Shown here: one piece after another, positions 1 to 7,131 of the stretch
Layout: every line of letters begins with the position of its first letter
How positions within the stretch are numbered: position 1 is the first letter of the stretch
Assembly (NCBI RefSeq): GCF_003391135.1
Contig: NZ_CP031455.1
Location: 1,116,001 to 1,180,000, forward strand
Length of the DNA stretch: 64,000 nucleotides
Source: Streptoverticillium olivoreticuli subsp. olivoreticuli
GTDB taxonomy: Bacteria > Actinomycetota > Actinomycetes > Streptomycetales > Streptomycetaceae
Direction of reading: 5' to 3'
Notes under the pieces: model-generated
What the model was told of the DNA's origin: nothing
Database searches by the model: none
The model's input: the letters and a program-made list of their open reading frames with translations, nothing else
Made by a program: the position numbers and the translations under genes

Positions 1-2
1 TG

Positions 3-1799
3 GTGACGCTGCAGCTGGGGTCGGCGCTGATGAGCGCGTTCGGGCTGCTGGCCTCCGTACGGGTCCTGTCGGCGCTCTTCACCCAGGGCGCGACCTCCGA
101 CCGCATCCACAACGCCCTGCCCTCACTCGCACTGGTCGCGGGGCTGATGGCGGCCCAGGGGGTACTCGACTTCGGGGTCGCGCGCGGCCAGGCCGCGCTG
201 ACCCCGAAGGTCCGGCGGACGGTGGAGCAGGAGTTCCTGCGGCTGAACGCCCACGTACGTCTCGAAGCGGTCGACGACGCCAACTGGTCCGACGAAGCCC
301 ACAAGGCCAACGACCGCGGCCTGTACTACATGCGCGAGGCCGTTCCCCAGCTGATCCAGCTCGCGCACGCCGTGCTGGCCCTCATCGGCTCCGCCGGTGT
401 CCTGACCGTCCTGCACCCCGTGCTGCTCCCGCTGCTGGTGGTCTCCGTCGTTCCGCAGGGGTACGCGGCGGTCCGCTCGGCACGCCAGAAGTTCCTCTCC
501 CACAGCCGCTACAGCACCCTCCAGCGCCGTATCAGGCTCTTCACCTGGCTGCTGCTCGACCGTGACTCCGCGCCGGAGGTGCGCTCCTCCACCGCGCAGC
601 GGGCACTGCTGGAGGAACACGAGCGCTTCGCCCGCCGGATCGAGGAGGAGGACACCCGCCTCGGGCAGGAGGAAGCCAACGTCTCGCTGGCCGGCAGGAC
701 GGTGGGGGGCCTGGCGGTCGGTGCGACCTATGCCGCGCTGGGGTGGATGACGGCCACGGGGTGGCTGCCGCTGGCAGCGGGCGGCGGCGCGTTCCTGGCG
801 ATCCGCTCCAGCCGCGGCACGCTCGTCAGCGTCGTGACCGCCATGCACATGGCCTATGAGCACGCCTTGTGGATCGACGATCTCGAAGCGCACCTGGAGC
901 GGTGCCGCGGCCTCCAGCCGCACCGGACCGGCCGTCAGCTGCCCGACCACGTCAAGACCATCACCGTCACGGACGTCCGGTACACCTACCCGGAGGCGGC
1001 CCGGCCCGCGCTGTGCGGGGTGTCGATGAAACTGACGGCGGGCTCGACCGTGGCCTTCGTCGGGGCCAACGGCTCGGGCAAGTCCACGATGGCCAAGCTG
1101 CTGGCCGGGCTGTACGCGCCGACGGGTGGGACGATCCACTGGGACGAGGTCGAGGTCGGGGAGGTGGACGCCGAGAGCATCCAGGCCCAGGTCGCCATGG
1201 TGCTCCAGGACCCGGTCGAGTGGCCGTTGACGGCGCTGGCCAACGTCACGATCGGCGCGGGCACGATCACCGAGGCCGACCCGGCGCGGGCCCGGCAGGC
1301 GGTGGTCGAATCCGGGGCGGACCGCGTCATCGCGGCCCTGCCGCAGCAGTGGGCCACCCCCTTGTCCAAGCGCTTCAAGGGCGGCCAGGAGCTCTCCGGG
1401 GGCAACTGGTCGAAGGTGGCCGTCGCGAGGGGCCTGTACCAGGACGGCTGCGTACTCGTACTGGACGAGCCGACGGCCAGCATGGACGCCCGCGCGGAAC
1501 ACGCCGTCTACAACGCCGTCCTCCACGGCCCGCGCCGCCCGGACCGCATCACCGTCCTGATCTCCCACCGCCTGAGCAGCGTGACGGAGTGCGACCGCAT
1601 TTACGTCTTCCGCGACGGCCGCGTCATCGAGTCCGGCGATCACCACACGCTCATGGCCCGGCGCTCCCCCACGGGCGAACCAGGCGAGTACGCCCAGATG
1701 TTCACCCTCCAGGCGGCCGCCTACCAGGCGGCGATGCCGCCCGGGACGGGTGATGCGGCGCGCGATCGTCGGCCCCATACCCGCCCGGCGGGCTCCTGA
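3..1799 (+). CDS. ABC exporter, fused membrane and ATPase domains (5' end possibly outside window)
   Basis: The reading frame is open to the left edge, so the GTG at base 3 may not be the true start. The N-terminal ~300 residues hold hydrophobic segments of an ABC exporter membrane domain. The C-terminal ATPase has Walker A GANGSGKST near residue 354, signature LSGGN near 464, Walker B VLVLDEPTA near 485 and the H-loop motif LISHRLSSV. No C39 leader-peptidase domain is present. By family it is an ATP-driven exporter of a peptide, lipid or drug. It lies about 470 bases upstream of a cysteine-rich precursor gene and has the same layout as the exporter at 3812-5743, so the two may form a heterodimer; that pairing is inference. 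Confidence 0.85.
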   Translation: MTLQLGSALMSAFGLLASVRVLSALFTQGATSDRIHNALPSLALVAGLMAAQGVLDFGVARGQAALTPKVRRTVEQEFLRLNAHVRLEAVDDANWSDEAHKANDRGLYYMREAVPQLIQLAHAVLALIGSAGVLTVLHPVLLPLLVVSVVPQGYAAVRSARQKFLSHSRYSTLQRRIRLFTWLLLDRDSAPEVRSSTAQRALLEEHERFARRIEEEDTRLGQEEANVSLAGRTVGGLAVGATYAALGWMTATGWLPLAAGGGAFLAIRSSRGTLVSVVTAMHMAYEHALWIDDLEAHLERCRGLQPHRTGRQLPDHVKTITVTDVRYTYPEAARPALCGVSMKLTAGSTVAFVGANGSGKSTMAKLLAGLYAPTGGTIHWDEVEVGEVDAESIQAQVAMVLQDPVEWPLTALANVTIGAGTITEADPARARQAVVESGADRVIAALPQQWATPLSKRFKGGQELSGGNWSKVAVARGLYQDGCVLVLDEPTASMDARAEHAVYNAVLHGPRRPDRITVLISHRLSSVTECDRIYVFRDGRVIESGDHHTLMARRSPTGEPGEYAQMFTLQAAAYQAAMPPGTGDAARDRRPHTRPAGS

Positions 1800-2272
1800 C
1801 ACCACACTCTGCCCTGATCGCCCTTGCTCAAGATGAGTGCACGCCCAAGGCAGGAAGTTGAACTGCCCATCATCTTCTGGTCATTCGCGATCAGGGCACC
1901 GACATGCGGGGACTGCGCACAGTAACCGTACTCGGCACCCGGGCCATGGCTTTCCGCCCTCCGGCCCGGGTCCCGGGACGGGGACACGCGCGGTGCCGCC
2001 GGTTCCACCCACCAGCGCTCCTTCGGTTTCCCGGCCCCCGGGCGGTGTCGCCCCGTGTCCGGCGTACGGCACCCGTGCCGGATGCGCTCCGGTAGCCAAG
2101 TGACGCACGTACACAGCTGCGACGGGTGTCCGAGAAGGAACCACAGTGCTCTGTGGGCCACTTGTGGACGGTTCCCCTCGACTGCCACCTTCGTCTGCGC
2201 ACACAAGACGGATCAGTCAGTCAGCCCACGCCCGTCATCCGACAGCGCGGGTCCGGCGTGAGAGGAGTCGAC
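1800..2272. other. Intergenic leader region with spaced inverted repeat
   Basis: No convincing gene is seen between the ABC exporter and the cysteine-rich precursor. A perfect 11-base inverted repeat, GCCCTGATCGC at 1811-1821 and GCGATCAGGGC at 1887-1897, brackets about 65 bases of lower GC content. It could be a distal terminator stem, a regulator site or the ends of a lost small element. The promoter of the precursor gene should lie in this stretch, but I could not pick a convincing -35/-10 pair. Confidence 0.4.
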
Positions 2273-2479
2273 GTGCTCAGAAACAAACTCGAATCCATGG
2301 GGAGCAAGCTGCTCGGCCTGTTCGTCCCCGAGGTGGACGCCTCGGCGTTGCAGATCAAGCAGTGCTGGCCGCAGTGCTGGCAGTGCAACAAGGCGTACGG
2401 CGGGCCGTGTGGCTGTAACGCCTACTGCTGCAAGAACAGCGCCGGTGGCTTCGACTGCTCCGGCTGCCGCGGCTGCTGA
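2273..2479 (+). CDS. Cysteine-rich ribosomal peptide precursor (putative disulfide-rich RiPP or bacteriocin)
   Basis: The GTG start follows an AGAGGAG ribosome site at 2261-2267 with five bases of spacing. The 68-residue product has a cysteine-free N-terminal half (residues 1-30) and a C-terminal half with ten cysteines (residues 31, 35, 38, 46, 48, 52, 53, 62, 65 and 68). Between them is ASA (residues 23-25), which fits signal peptidase I cleavage after residue 25 and would release a ~43-residue peptide; a short hydrophobic run LLGLFV precedes it. Next to it are genes for a MauE-like redox membrane protein, a CGPC thioredoxin-like protein, an exporter and an S26 peptidase. I infer a secreted peptide with up to five disulfides. 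A metal-binding role is an alternative. I do not recognise the family. Confidence 0.7.
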   Translation: MLRNKLESMGSKLLGLFVPEVDASALQIKQCWPQCWQCNKAYGGPCGCNAYCCKNSAGGFDCSGCRGC

Positions 2480-2500
2480 ATCGATTCGTGTCCACGCTGA

Positions 2501-2544
2501 CCGCCGGTGACGGCCCCCTCGCACGGGTGCGTCGTCGCCGGCGG
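2501..2544 (+). terminator. Strong stem-loop after precursor gene (attenuator or partial terminator)
   Basis: Arms 2501-2512 (CCGCCGGTGACG) and 2533-2544 (CGTCGCCGGCGG) pair over 12 bases with one G-U wobble and a 20-base loop. There is no clear T-run. A hairpin just after a precursor gene and before its processing genes is typical of operons where the precursor message is made in excess of the downstream genes. Confidence 0.55.
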
Positions 2545-2632
2545 CAGCCGACGGGCGGTCCCCTCCGGACAACGCGGGGGCCGCTCCCGGCGCCGCGCCC
2601 CGCGCGCGGCGCCACCGACACGGAGGAGCGCC

Positions 2633-3349
2633 GTGCAGTATGTCGTGATCGCGATCCGCGCTCTGATCGGCGCGGTTTTCCTGGTTTCTTTCTGGAGCAA
2701 GGCGCGTGGGCGGGCAGCGTTCGCCGCCTTCGTGGATTCGGTCGCCGCCCTCGGCGTGGCACCGTCGGGGCCGGCCGCCCCGGTGGCAGGAGCGGTGGTG
2801 GCGGCGGAGGGTGCGATCTGGGTGCTGCTCGTGACGCCGTCGGACGAGGCGACGGCCGCGGGGCTGTCCCTGGCGGCCGTTCTGCTGAGCGCGTTCGCCG
2901 TCGTCATCGCCCGTTCGGTGCACCGGGGCGCGCGGACGTCCTGTCGCTGCTTCGGCGCGACGACGGTTCCGCTCGGCCCCCGGCACGTCGTGCGCAACGT
3001 AGTCCTGATCACCGTTTGCGTGGGCGGCGCGCTCGCGGCGCTCGGGGGGACGGCGAAGGCCACGGCGGCGGGCGGTGCGGTGGCAGCGGTGGCCGGGCTG
3101 ATCCTGGGCGCTCTGGTGACCGTACTCGACGACCTGGCCGCGCTCTTCGCGCCGGCCGGGCCGCACGCGGACAGCGCGCCGAGGCGGCCGCAGGCACATG
3201 CACGACCACGGAAACACGCACGACCGCAGGCACATACGCAACTGACAAGGGGTGTCCATGCCGGTTCTGATCAGCGTCCTGGTCCTCGTGGGAGCACTGT
3301 GCACGCTGGATCTGATCCTCACCGTGGGCGTGGTCAAACGCCTGCGTGA
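2633..3349 (+). CDS. MauE/DoxX-like redox membrane protein
   Basis: The GTG start follows a CGGAGGAG ribosome site. The ~170-residue membrane core has about four or five hydrophobic helices and a CRCFG motif (Cys104 and Cys106), the cysteine pair seen in MauE-family proteins, which act with thioredoxin-like partners in disulfide formation or isomerisation outside the membrane. From about residue 180 the protein becomes a hydrophilic, His/Arg/Pro-rich tail that overlaps the next gene by 92 bases, which is unusual. The tail may be real or may reflect loss of an earlier stop. The neighbours suggest it recycles the CGPC protein during oxidative folding of the cysteine-rich peptide. Confidence 0.75.
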   Translation: MQYVVIAIRALIGAVFLVSFWSKARGRAAFAAFVDSVAALGVAPSGPAAPVAGAVVAAEGAIWVLLVTPSDEATAAGLSLAAVLLSAFAVVIARSVHRGARTSCRCFGATTVPLGPRHVVRNVVLITVCVGGALAALGGTAKATAAGGAVAAVAGLILGALVTVLDDLAALFAPAGPHADSAPRRPQAHARPRKHARPQAHTQLTRGVHAGSDQRPGPRGSTVHAGSDPHRGRGQTPA

Positions 3350-3815
3350 GCACGGTGAACTGCTGAGTTCACAAGCGACCAACGGCCCGCGCTCCTCCAT
3401 CCAACTCGGCGAACAGGTGGGTGAGTTCACGGCGCACACCGTGGACGGCGAACCGGTCGGCCGCGACATGATGACCGGCGAGACGCTGGTGGGCTTCTTC
3501 ACACCGAACTGCGGGCCGTGCAAGGAGTTGCTGCCGAGGTTCGTGGAACACGCGCGGACAATGCCCGGCGGCCGGGCCCGGGTACTGGCCACGGTGGTCG
3601 GCGAGGCCGAACAGGTCAGGCCGATGATCGACGAACTGCGCGCGGTGGCACAGGTGGTGGCGCAGACGCGCAACGAGGAGGCCGTGGGCCTGGCATTCGA
3701 GATCATGGCGTTCCCCACCGTCCTCAAGGTCATGCCGGACACGGACGGCAGGGTCGTCGTCACCTCCGACTCGGCGCACCTGTCCCTGCCCGAGGTGCCG
3801 GTACGGGTACCGTGA
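3258..3815 (+). CDS. Membrane-anchored TlpA/thioredoxin-like thiol-disulfide oxidoreductase
   Basis: ATG at 3258 is chosen because AAGGGG lies five bases upstream; a GTG at 3252 is inside that ribosome site. The 185-residue product has one N-terminal membrane anchor (about residues 3-25) and a thioredoxin fold outside the cell. The active site is CGPC (Cys85 and Cys88) and the cis-proline loop is AFPTV (Pro153). The family exchanges disulfides with extracytoplasmic substrates. TGA at 3813-3815 overlaps the GTG of the next gene, so the two are translationally coupled. The likely job is forming or correcting disulfides in the ten-cysteine peptide, with the MauE-like protein as its membrane redox partner. 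Confidence 0.8.
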   Translation: MPVLISVLVLVGALCTLDLILTVGVVKRLREHGELLSSQATNGPRSSIQLGEQVGEFTAHTVDGEPVGRDMMTGETLVGFFTPNCGPCKELLPRFVEHARTMPGGRARVLATVVGEAEQVRPMIDELRAVAQVVAQTRNEEAVGLAFEIMAFPTVLKVMPDTDGRVVVTSDSAHLSLPEVPVRVP

Positions 3816-5743
3816 GCGACTCGCGGGAGACCTCCCAGGAGGCGGCCGACCCCTCTTGTGCTCCCCCCGGCCGTCCGGCGCGGGCCGGGGCCGCGCTGCG
3901 GCGGATCGCCGCCGTCCTCGCGGTCACGGCCCGCGCCGCCCCCGGGACGGTGGCTCTCCACGCGGCGCTGACGGTGGCCGTGGGCGTGGTGCCCGTGGTC
4001 ACGGCGTGGCTGACGAAGTTCGTCCTCGACGACGTGACGCGCGGGGTGACCGGGAGGCTGGTGGGGCTGGGCGCCGGGCTGGCCGGGCTGGGGCTCCTGG
4101 CGGTGGCGGCGGGCCAGGGCCTGCGGTTCGCGCAGGCGGAACTCGACCGCCGGGTGGGGCTGGTGATGAAGGACCGGCTGTTCGTCGCGGTCGACGGGTT
4201 CACCGGGCTGGGACGGTTCGAGAACCCGCACTTCCTGGACCGGCTGCGGCTGGCCCAGCAGGCCGGTCACGAGGCCGCCACCCGGGCCCTCGACAGCCTC
4301 CTGGGCACGGTCCGCACGGGGATCACCGTCGCCGGTTTCCTCGGTTCGCTCCTCCTGCTCACCCCGGTCATGACCGGGGTGGTCCTGGCCGCGGGGATTC
4401 CCGTGCTGTGGTCCGAGGTCGCGCTCGCGCGGCGGCGGGCGCGGATGCTGTGGGAGATCGGCCCCATCGAGCGGCGCGAGTTCTTCTACACCGACCTCCT
4501 CTCCAGCGTGGAGGCCGCCAAGGAGATCCGGCTCTTCGGCATCGGCTCACTGCTGCGCGGCAGGATGCTCGCGCAGCGGCGCGCGGCCAACACGGCGAAG
4601 CGCGTCATGAACCTGCGCGAGATCGCCGTGCAGACGGGGCTGGGGCTGCTGGCCGCGCTCGTCTCCGGTGGCGGGCTGCTGTGGGCGGTGCTCGCCGCGC
4701 GCGACGGGGCGCTGTCGGTGGGCGACGTGACGATGTTCGTGGCCGCCGTCGCCGGAGTACAGGGAGCCCTCGTCTCACTCGCGGGGGACGCCGCGCAGGG
4801 ACAGCACACGTTGCTGATGTTCGACCACTTCACGGCGGTGACGACGGCCGGGCCGGACCTCGCCGCGCCGGAGCGGCCGGTCCCCCTGCCGCGATTGCGC
4901 CGCGGCATCGAGTTCCGCGACGTGTGGTTCCGCTACTCGGCCGACCATCCATGGGTGCTGCGCGGCGTCACCCTGCGCATCCCGCACGGCCGGGCACTCG
5001 CGCTCGTCGGGCTGAACGGTGCGGGCAAGTCCACGCTGGTGAAGCTGGTGTGCCGGTTCTACGACCCGACGCAGGGCGCGATCCTGTGGGACGGAGTGGA
5101 CATCCGCGAGGTGGACCCGGCGGAGCTGCGGCGACGCGTGGGCGCCGTCTTCCAGGACTTCATGCAGTACGACATGACCGCTGCGGAGAACATCGCGCTC
5201 GGCGAACCGAGCACGCTGAGCGAACCGGACCGGTCACGGGACCTGCTGCGCGAGGCCGCCCGGCAGGCCCGGATCGACCAGGAGCTGATGGCACTCCCCC
5301 GCGGCTACGACACCCTCCTCACCCGCATGTTCTTCATGGAAGCGGACAAGAACGACCCGGAGACGGGTGTGGTCCTCTCGGGCGGGCAGTGGCAGCGGCT
5401 GGCACTGGCGAGGGCCTTCCTGCGCGACACCTGCGAGCGGCGCGAACTGATGATCCTCGACGAGCCGTCGGCCGGACTGGACGCGGAGGCGGAGCACGAG
5501 ATCCACGCCTCGCTGCGGGCCCACCGCGACGGGCGCACCACTTTGCTGATCTCGCACCGGCTCAGCGCTGTCCGGGAGGCGGACCTCATCGTCGTGCTCG
5601 AGGACGGGCAGATCGCCGAACGCGGGGACCACCATTCGCTGATGGCGGCGGGCGGCGCATACGCACGGCTCTTCACACTCCAGGCCTCCGGCTACCAGCT
5701 GAGCGCCGACGCGTCCCGGACGACCGCGGAGGAGGTGGCCTGA
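3812..5743 (+). CDS. ABC exporter, fused membrane and ATPase domains
   Basis: The GTG start at 3812 overlaps the stop of the thioredoxin-like gene. The 643-residue product has an exporter membrane domain (about residues 30-330) and an ATPase with Walker A GLNGAGKST near residue 403, signature LSGGQ near 523, Walker B LMILDEPSAG and H-loop LISHRLSAV. A short insert containing FMEADKNDPETG precedes the signature motif. No peptidase domain is fused, so leader removal must come from another protein; the S26 peptidase encoded directly downstream fits. Role inferred: export of the cysteine-rich peptide, alone or paired with the exporter at 3-1799. Confidence 0.85.
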   Translation: MSDSRETSQEAADPSCAPPGRPARAGAALRRIAAVLAVTARAAPGTVALHAALTVAVGVVPVVTAWLTKFVLDDVTRGVTGRLVGLGAGLAGLGLLAVAAGQGLRFAQAELDRRVGLVMKDRLFVAVDGFTGLGRFENPHFLDRLRLAQQAGHEAATRALDSLLGTVRTGITVAGFLGSLLLLTPVMTGVVLAAGIPVLWSEVALARRRARMLWEIGPIERREFFYTDLLSSVEAAKEIRLFGIGSLLRGRMLAQRRAANTAKRVMNLREIAVQTGLGLLAALVSGGGLLWAVLAARDGALSVGDVTMFVAAVAGVQGALVSLAGDAAQGQHTLLMFDHFTAVTTAGPDLAAPERPVPLPRLRRGIEFRDVWFRYSADHPWVLRGVTLRIPHGRALALVGLNGAGKSTLVKLVCRFYDPTQGAILWDGVDIREVDPAELRRRVGAVFQDFMQYDMTAAENIALGEPSTLSEPDRSRDLLREAARQARIDQELMALPRGYDTLLTRMFFMEADKNDPETGVVLSGGQWQRLALARAFLRDTCERRELMILDEPSAGLDAEAEHEIHASLRAHRDGRTTLLISHRLSAVREADLIVVLEDGQIAERGDHHSLMAAGGAYARLFTLQASGYQLSADASRTTAEEVA

Positions 5744-6291
5744 TGGCGGTACGGTCCTCCGGGCGCGGAGCGGCGGCGCTGTACTGGGGCCTGGGCATGG
5801 CAGTACTCACCGTCGTGGTGCTGAGGCGCACGCTGGTCGTGGTGACCGTACGGGGCGTCAGCATGGAGCCGGCGTTCCGCGACGGGGAGCGGGTGCTCGT
5901 CCGGCGCGGAGGACGGTACGCGGTGGGACGGGTGGTCGTGGTGGAACGAGTGGTGGAACGGGGCGGGGAGAGGGACGTACGGCGGCGACCGGCGCCGCCC
6001 ACCGTGGAGGCCGCCGTACCGGCCGGACGGGAGTGGATCATCAAGCGCGTGGCGGCGGTCGCGGGTGACCCGCTCCCGCCCGGGGTCCCGGCGTCGTCCG
6101 CCGCGGACGGCGGACGTGTACCGCCCGGGGCGCTCGTGCTGATCGGCGACAACGCGCACAACAGCTACGACTCCCGGCAGGCCGGGTTCTTCCCCGCCGC
6201 CCGGGTCCTGGGCACGGTCCTGCGCACCCGGCGGGTGGATCACCGCCGTTACCGCCTCGTACCGGCACTCTCCCGACTCCTGAGGAACTGA
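5743..6291 (+). CDS. S26 family signal peptidase
   Basis: ATG at 5743 overlaps the preceding stop (TGATG). The 182-residue product has an N-terminal membrane segment (about residues 10-36), then the catalytic serine in VSMEP (Ser40) and the catalytic lysine in IIKRV (Lys101), followed by the GDN and SYDSR boxes of type I signal peptidases. It is shorter than housekeeping LepB-type enzymes and is the last gene of the operon. It probably removes the leader of the cysteine-rich precursor, whose ASA at residues 23-25 matches an AXA cleavage site. That substrate assignment is inference. Confidence 0.85.
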   Translation: MAVRSSGRGAAALYWGLGMAVLTVVVLRRTLVVVTVRGVSMEPAFRDGERVLVRRGGRYAVGRVVVVERVVERGGERDVRRRPAPPTVEAAVPAGREWIIKRVAAVAGDPLPPGVPASSAADGGRVPPGALVLIGDNAHNSYDSRQAGFFPAARVLGTVLRTRRVDHRRYRLVPALSRLLRN

Positions 6292-6294
6292 TCA

Positions 6295-6320
6295 ACGCAA
6301 AACGCGCCGGGCGTTCGCGT
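6295..6320. terminator. Short hairpin between convergent genes
   Basis: AACGC and GCGTT around GCCGG form the inner stem, with outer ACGC and GCGT pairing across small bulges. It sits between the stops of the signal peptidase and the secreted protein on the other strand and could terminate both. Confidence 0.4.
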
Positions 6321-6946
6321 CAGCCGACCGTGAGGCTGCCGCGCCCTTCGATATAGCCGAGGCCTCCCGTGAAGCACCGCCTGACGTCGTTGGTGGGCAC
6401 CGCCGTGCCCGAGAAGGGGCGGCCCGACATGAGGCCGGAGGCGGCCACGCCGCTGAGGAAGGAGTCGACCGGTGTGTAGCCCTGGCCTCCGTTGGAGGCG
6501 GGCTGGAGCGTGGTGCGTCCGAGGGTGCGGCCCGTGCGGTTGGGGCCGGAGTACCAGGTGACGGTGCCGCTCCCCTGCACGCCGGTCGCTCCGGAGCAGG
6601 TCGCGAGGCCGCTGCCGCTGAGCGTCAGCCGGCCGGACTTGATCCGTGGCTGACGGCCGTTGGGTGAGGTGCAGTCGTCCAGGTCGACGGTGCCGTGGGC
6701 GGAGATGCGCCTGGGTGCGTTGGAGACGGCGGGCGAGAAGGTGATCCGGCCGCCCGGCGCGGTCTGCAGGTGGCACTTGAGGGTGTCGGCCGCCCGCGCG
6801 GAAGCCCGTACCCGCGGCTCGGCGCGGGCGGTGGTGGTGCCGGTCACGAGCAGCACGAGAGCCGCTCCGGTCACTGCCAGTGCCTTGATGCCGCGGCGCA
6901 CTCGGACGGCTCCGGCGGTGTGGATGGTGTGAGCCCTGTCGGGCAT
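6320..6946 (-). CDS. Secreted protein of unknown function, four cysteines
   Basis: The start is the ATG read from 6946, preceded on the minus strand by AAGGGAAAAG. The 208-residue product opens with basic residues and a hydrophobic stretch ending in ARAEP, a standard Sec signal peptide. The mature part has four cysteines, enough for two disulfides, and many Gly/Ser/Thr residues consistent with a beta-sandwich fold. I do not recognise the family. It is convergent with the peptide operon and divergent from the MMPL gene, with no clear link to either. Confidence 0.7.
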   Translation of the reverse strand: MPDRAHTIHTAGAVRVRRGIKALAVTGAALVLLVTGTTTARAEPRVRASARAADTLKCHLQTAPGGRITFSPAVSNAPRRISAHGTVDLDDCTSPNGRQPRIKSGRLTLSGSGLATCSGATGVQGSGTVTWYSGPNRTGRTLGRTTLQPASNGGQGYTPVDSFLSGVAASGLMSGRPFSGTAVPTNDVRRCFTGGLGYIEGRGSLTVG

Positions 6947-7131
6947 ATGTCTTTTCCCTTGCCACTGAAGGTTCATGCGGTCGCTCGGTCGAGCGCGGGT
7001 GACGCAAGTTAGCCGAACCACCCACAACTTGCCACATTTGCCCCGCTTTCATAGCCCACACGGCCTACAGGGCATTTGCTCCAGTCGGGCACCTTTCGTC
7101 ATGATCGGCCCGCCGACGAAAGGACCCGCAC

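Noticed and set aside
123..1805. Long open frame on the minus strand opposite the ABC exporter
   Set aside because: Its translation is Arg/Gly/Val-rich without motifs, while the plus strand has intact ABC motifs; it is a GC-bias shadow.
2273..2479. Lanthipeptide, thiopeptide or sactipeptide precursor
   Set aside because: No LanB/LanM/LanC, YcaO or radical-SAM gene is nearby, and the neighbours are redox proteins, which favours disulfides.
2213..4270. 685-codon minus-strand frame covering the peptide operon
   Set aside because: Low-complexity translation and no start signal; the opposite strand carries recognisable precursor, MauE and thioredoxin-like genes.
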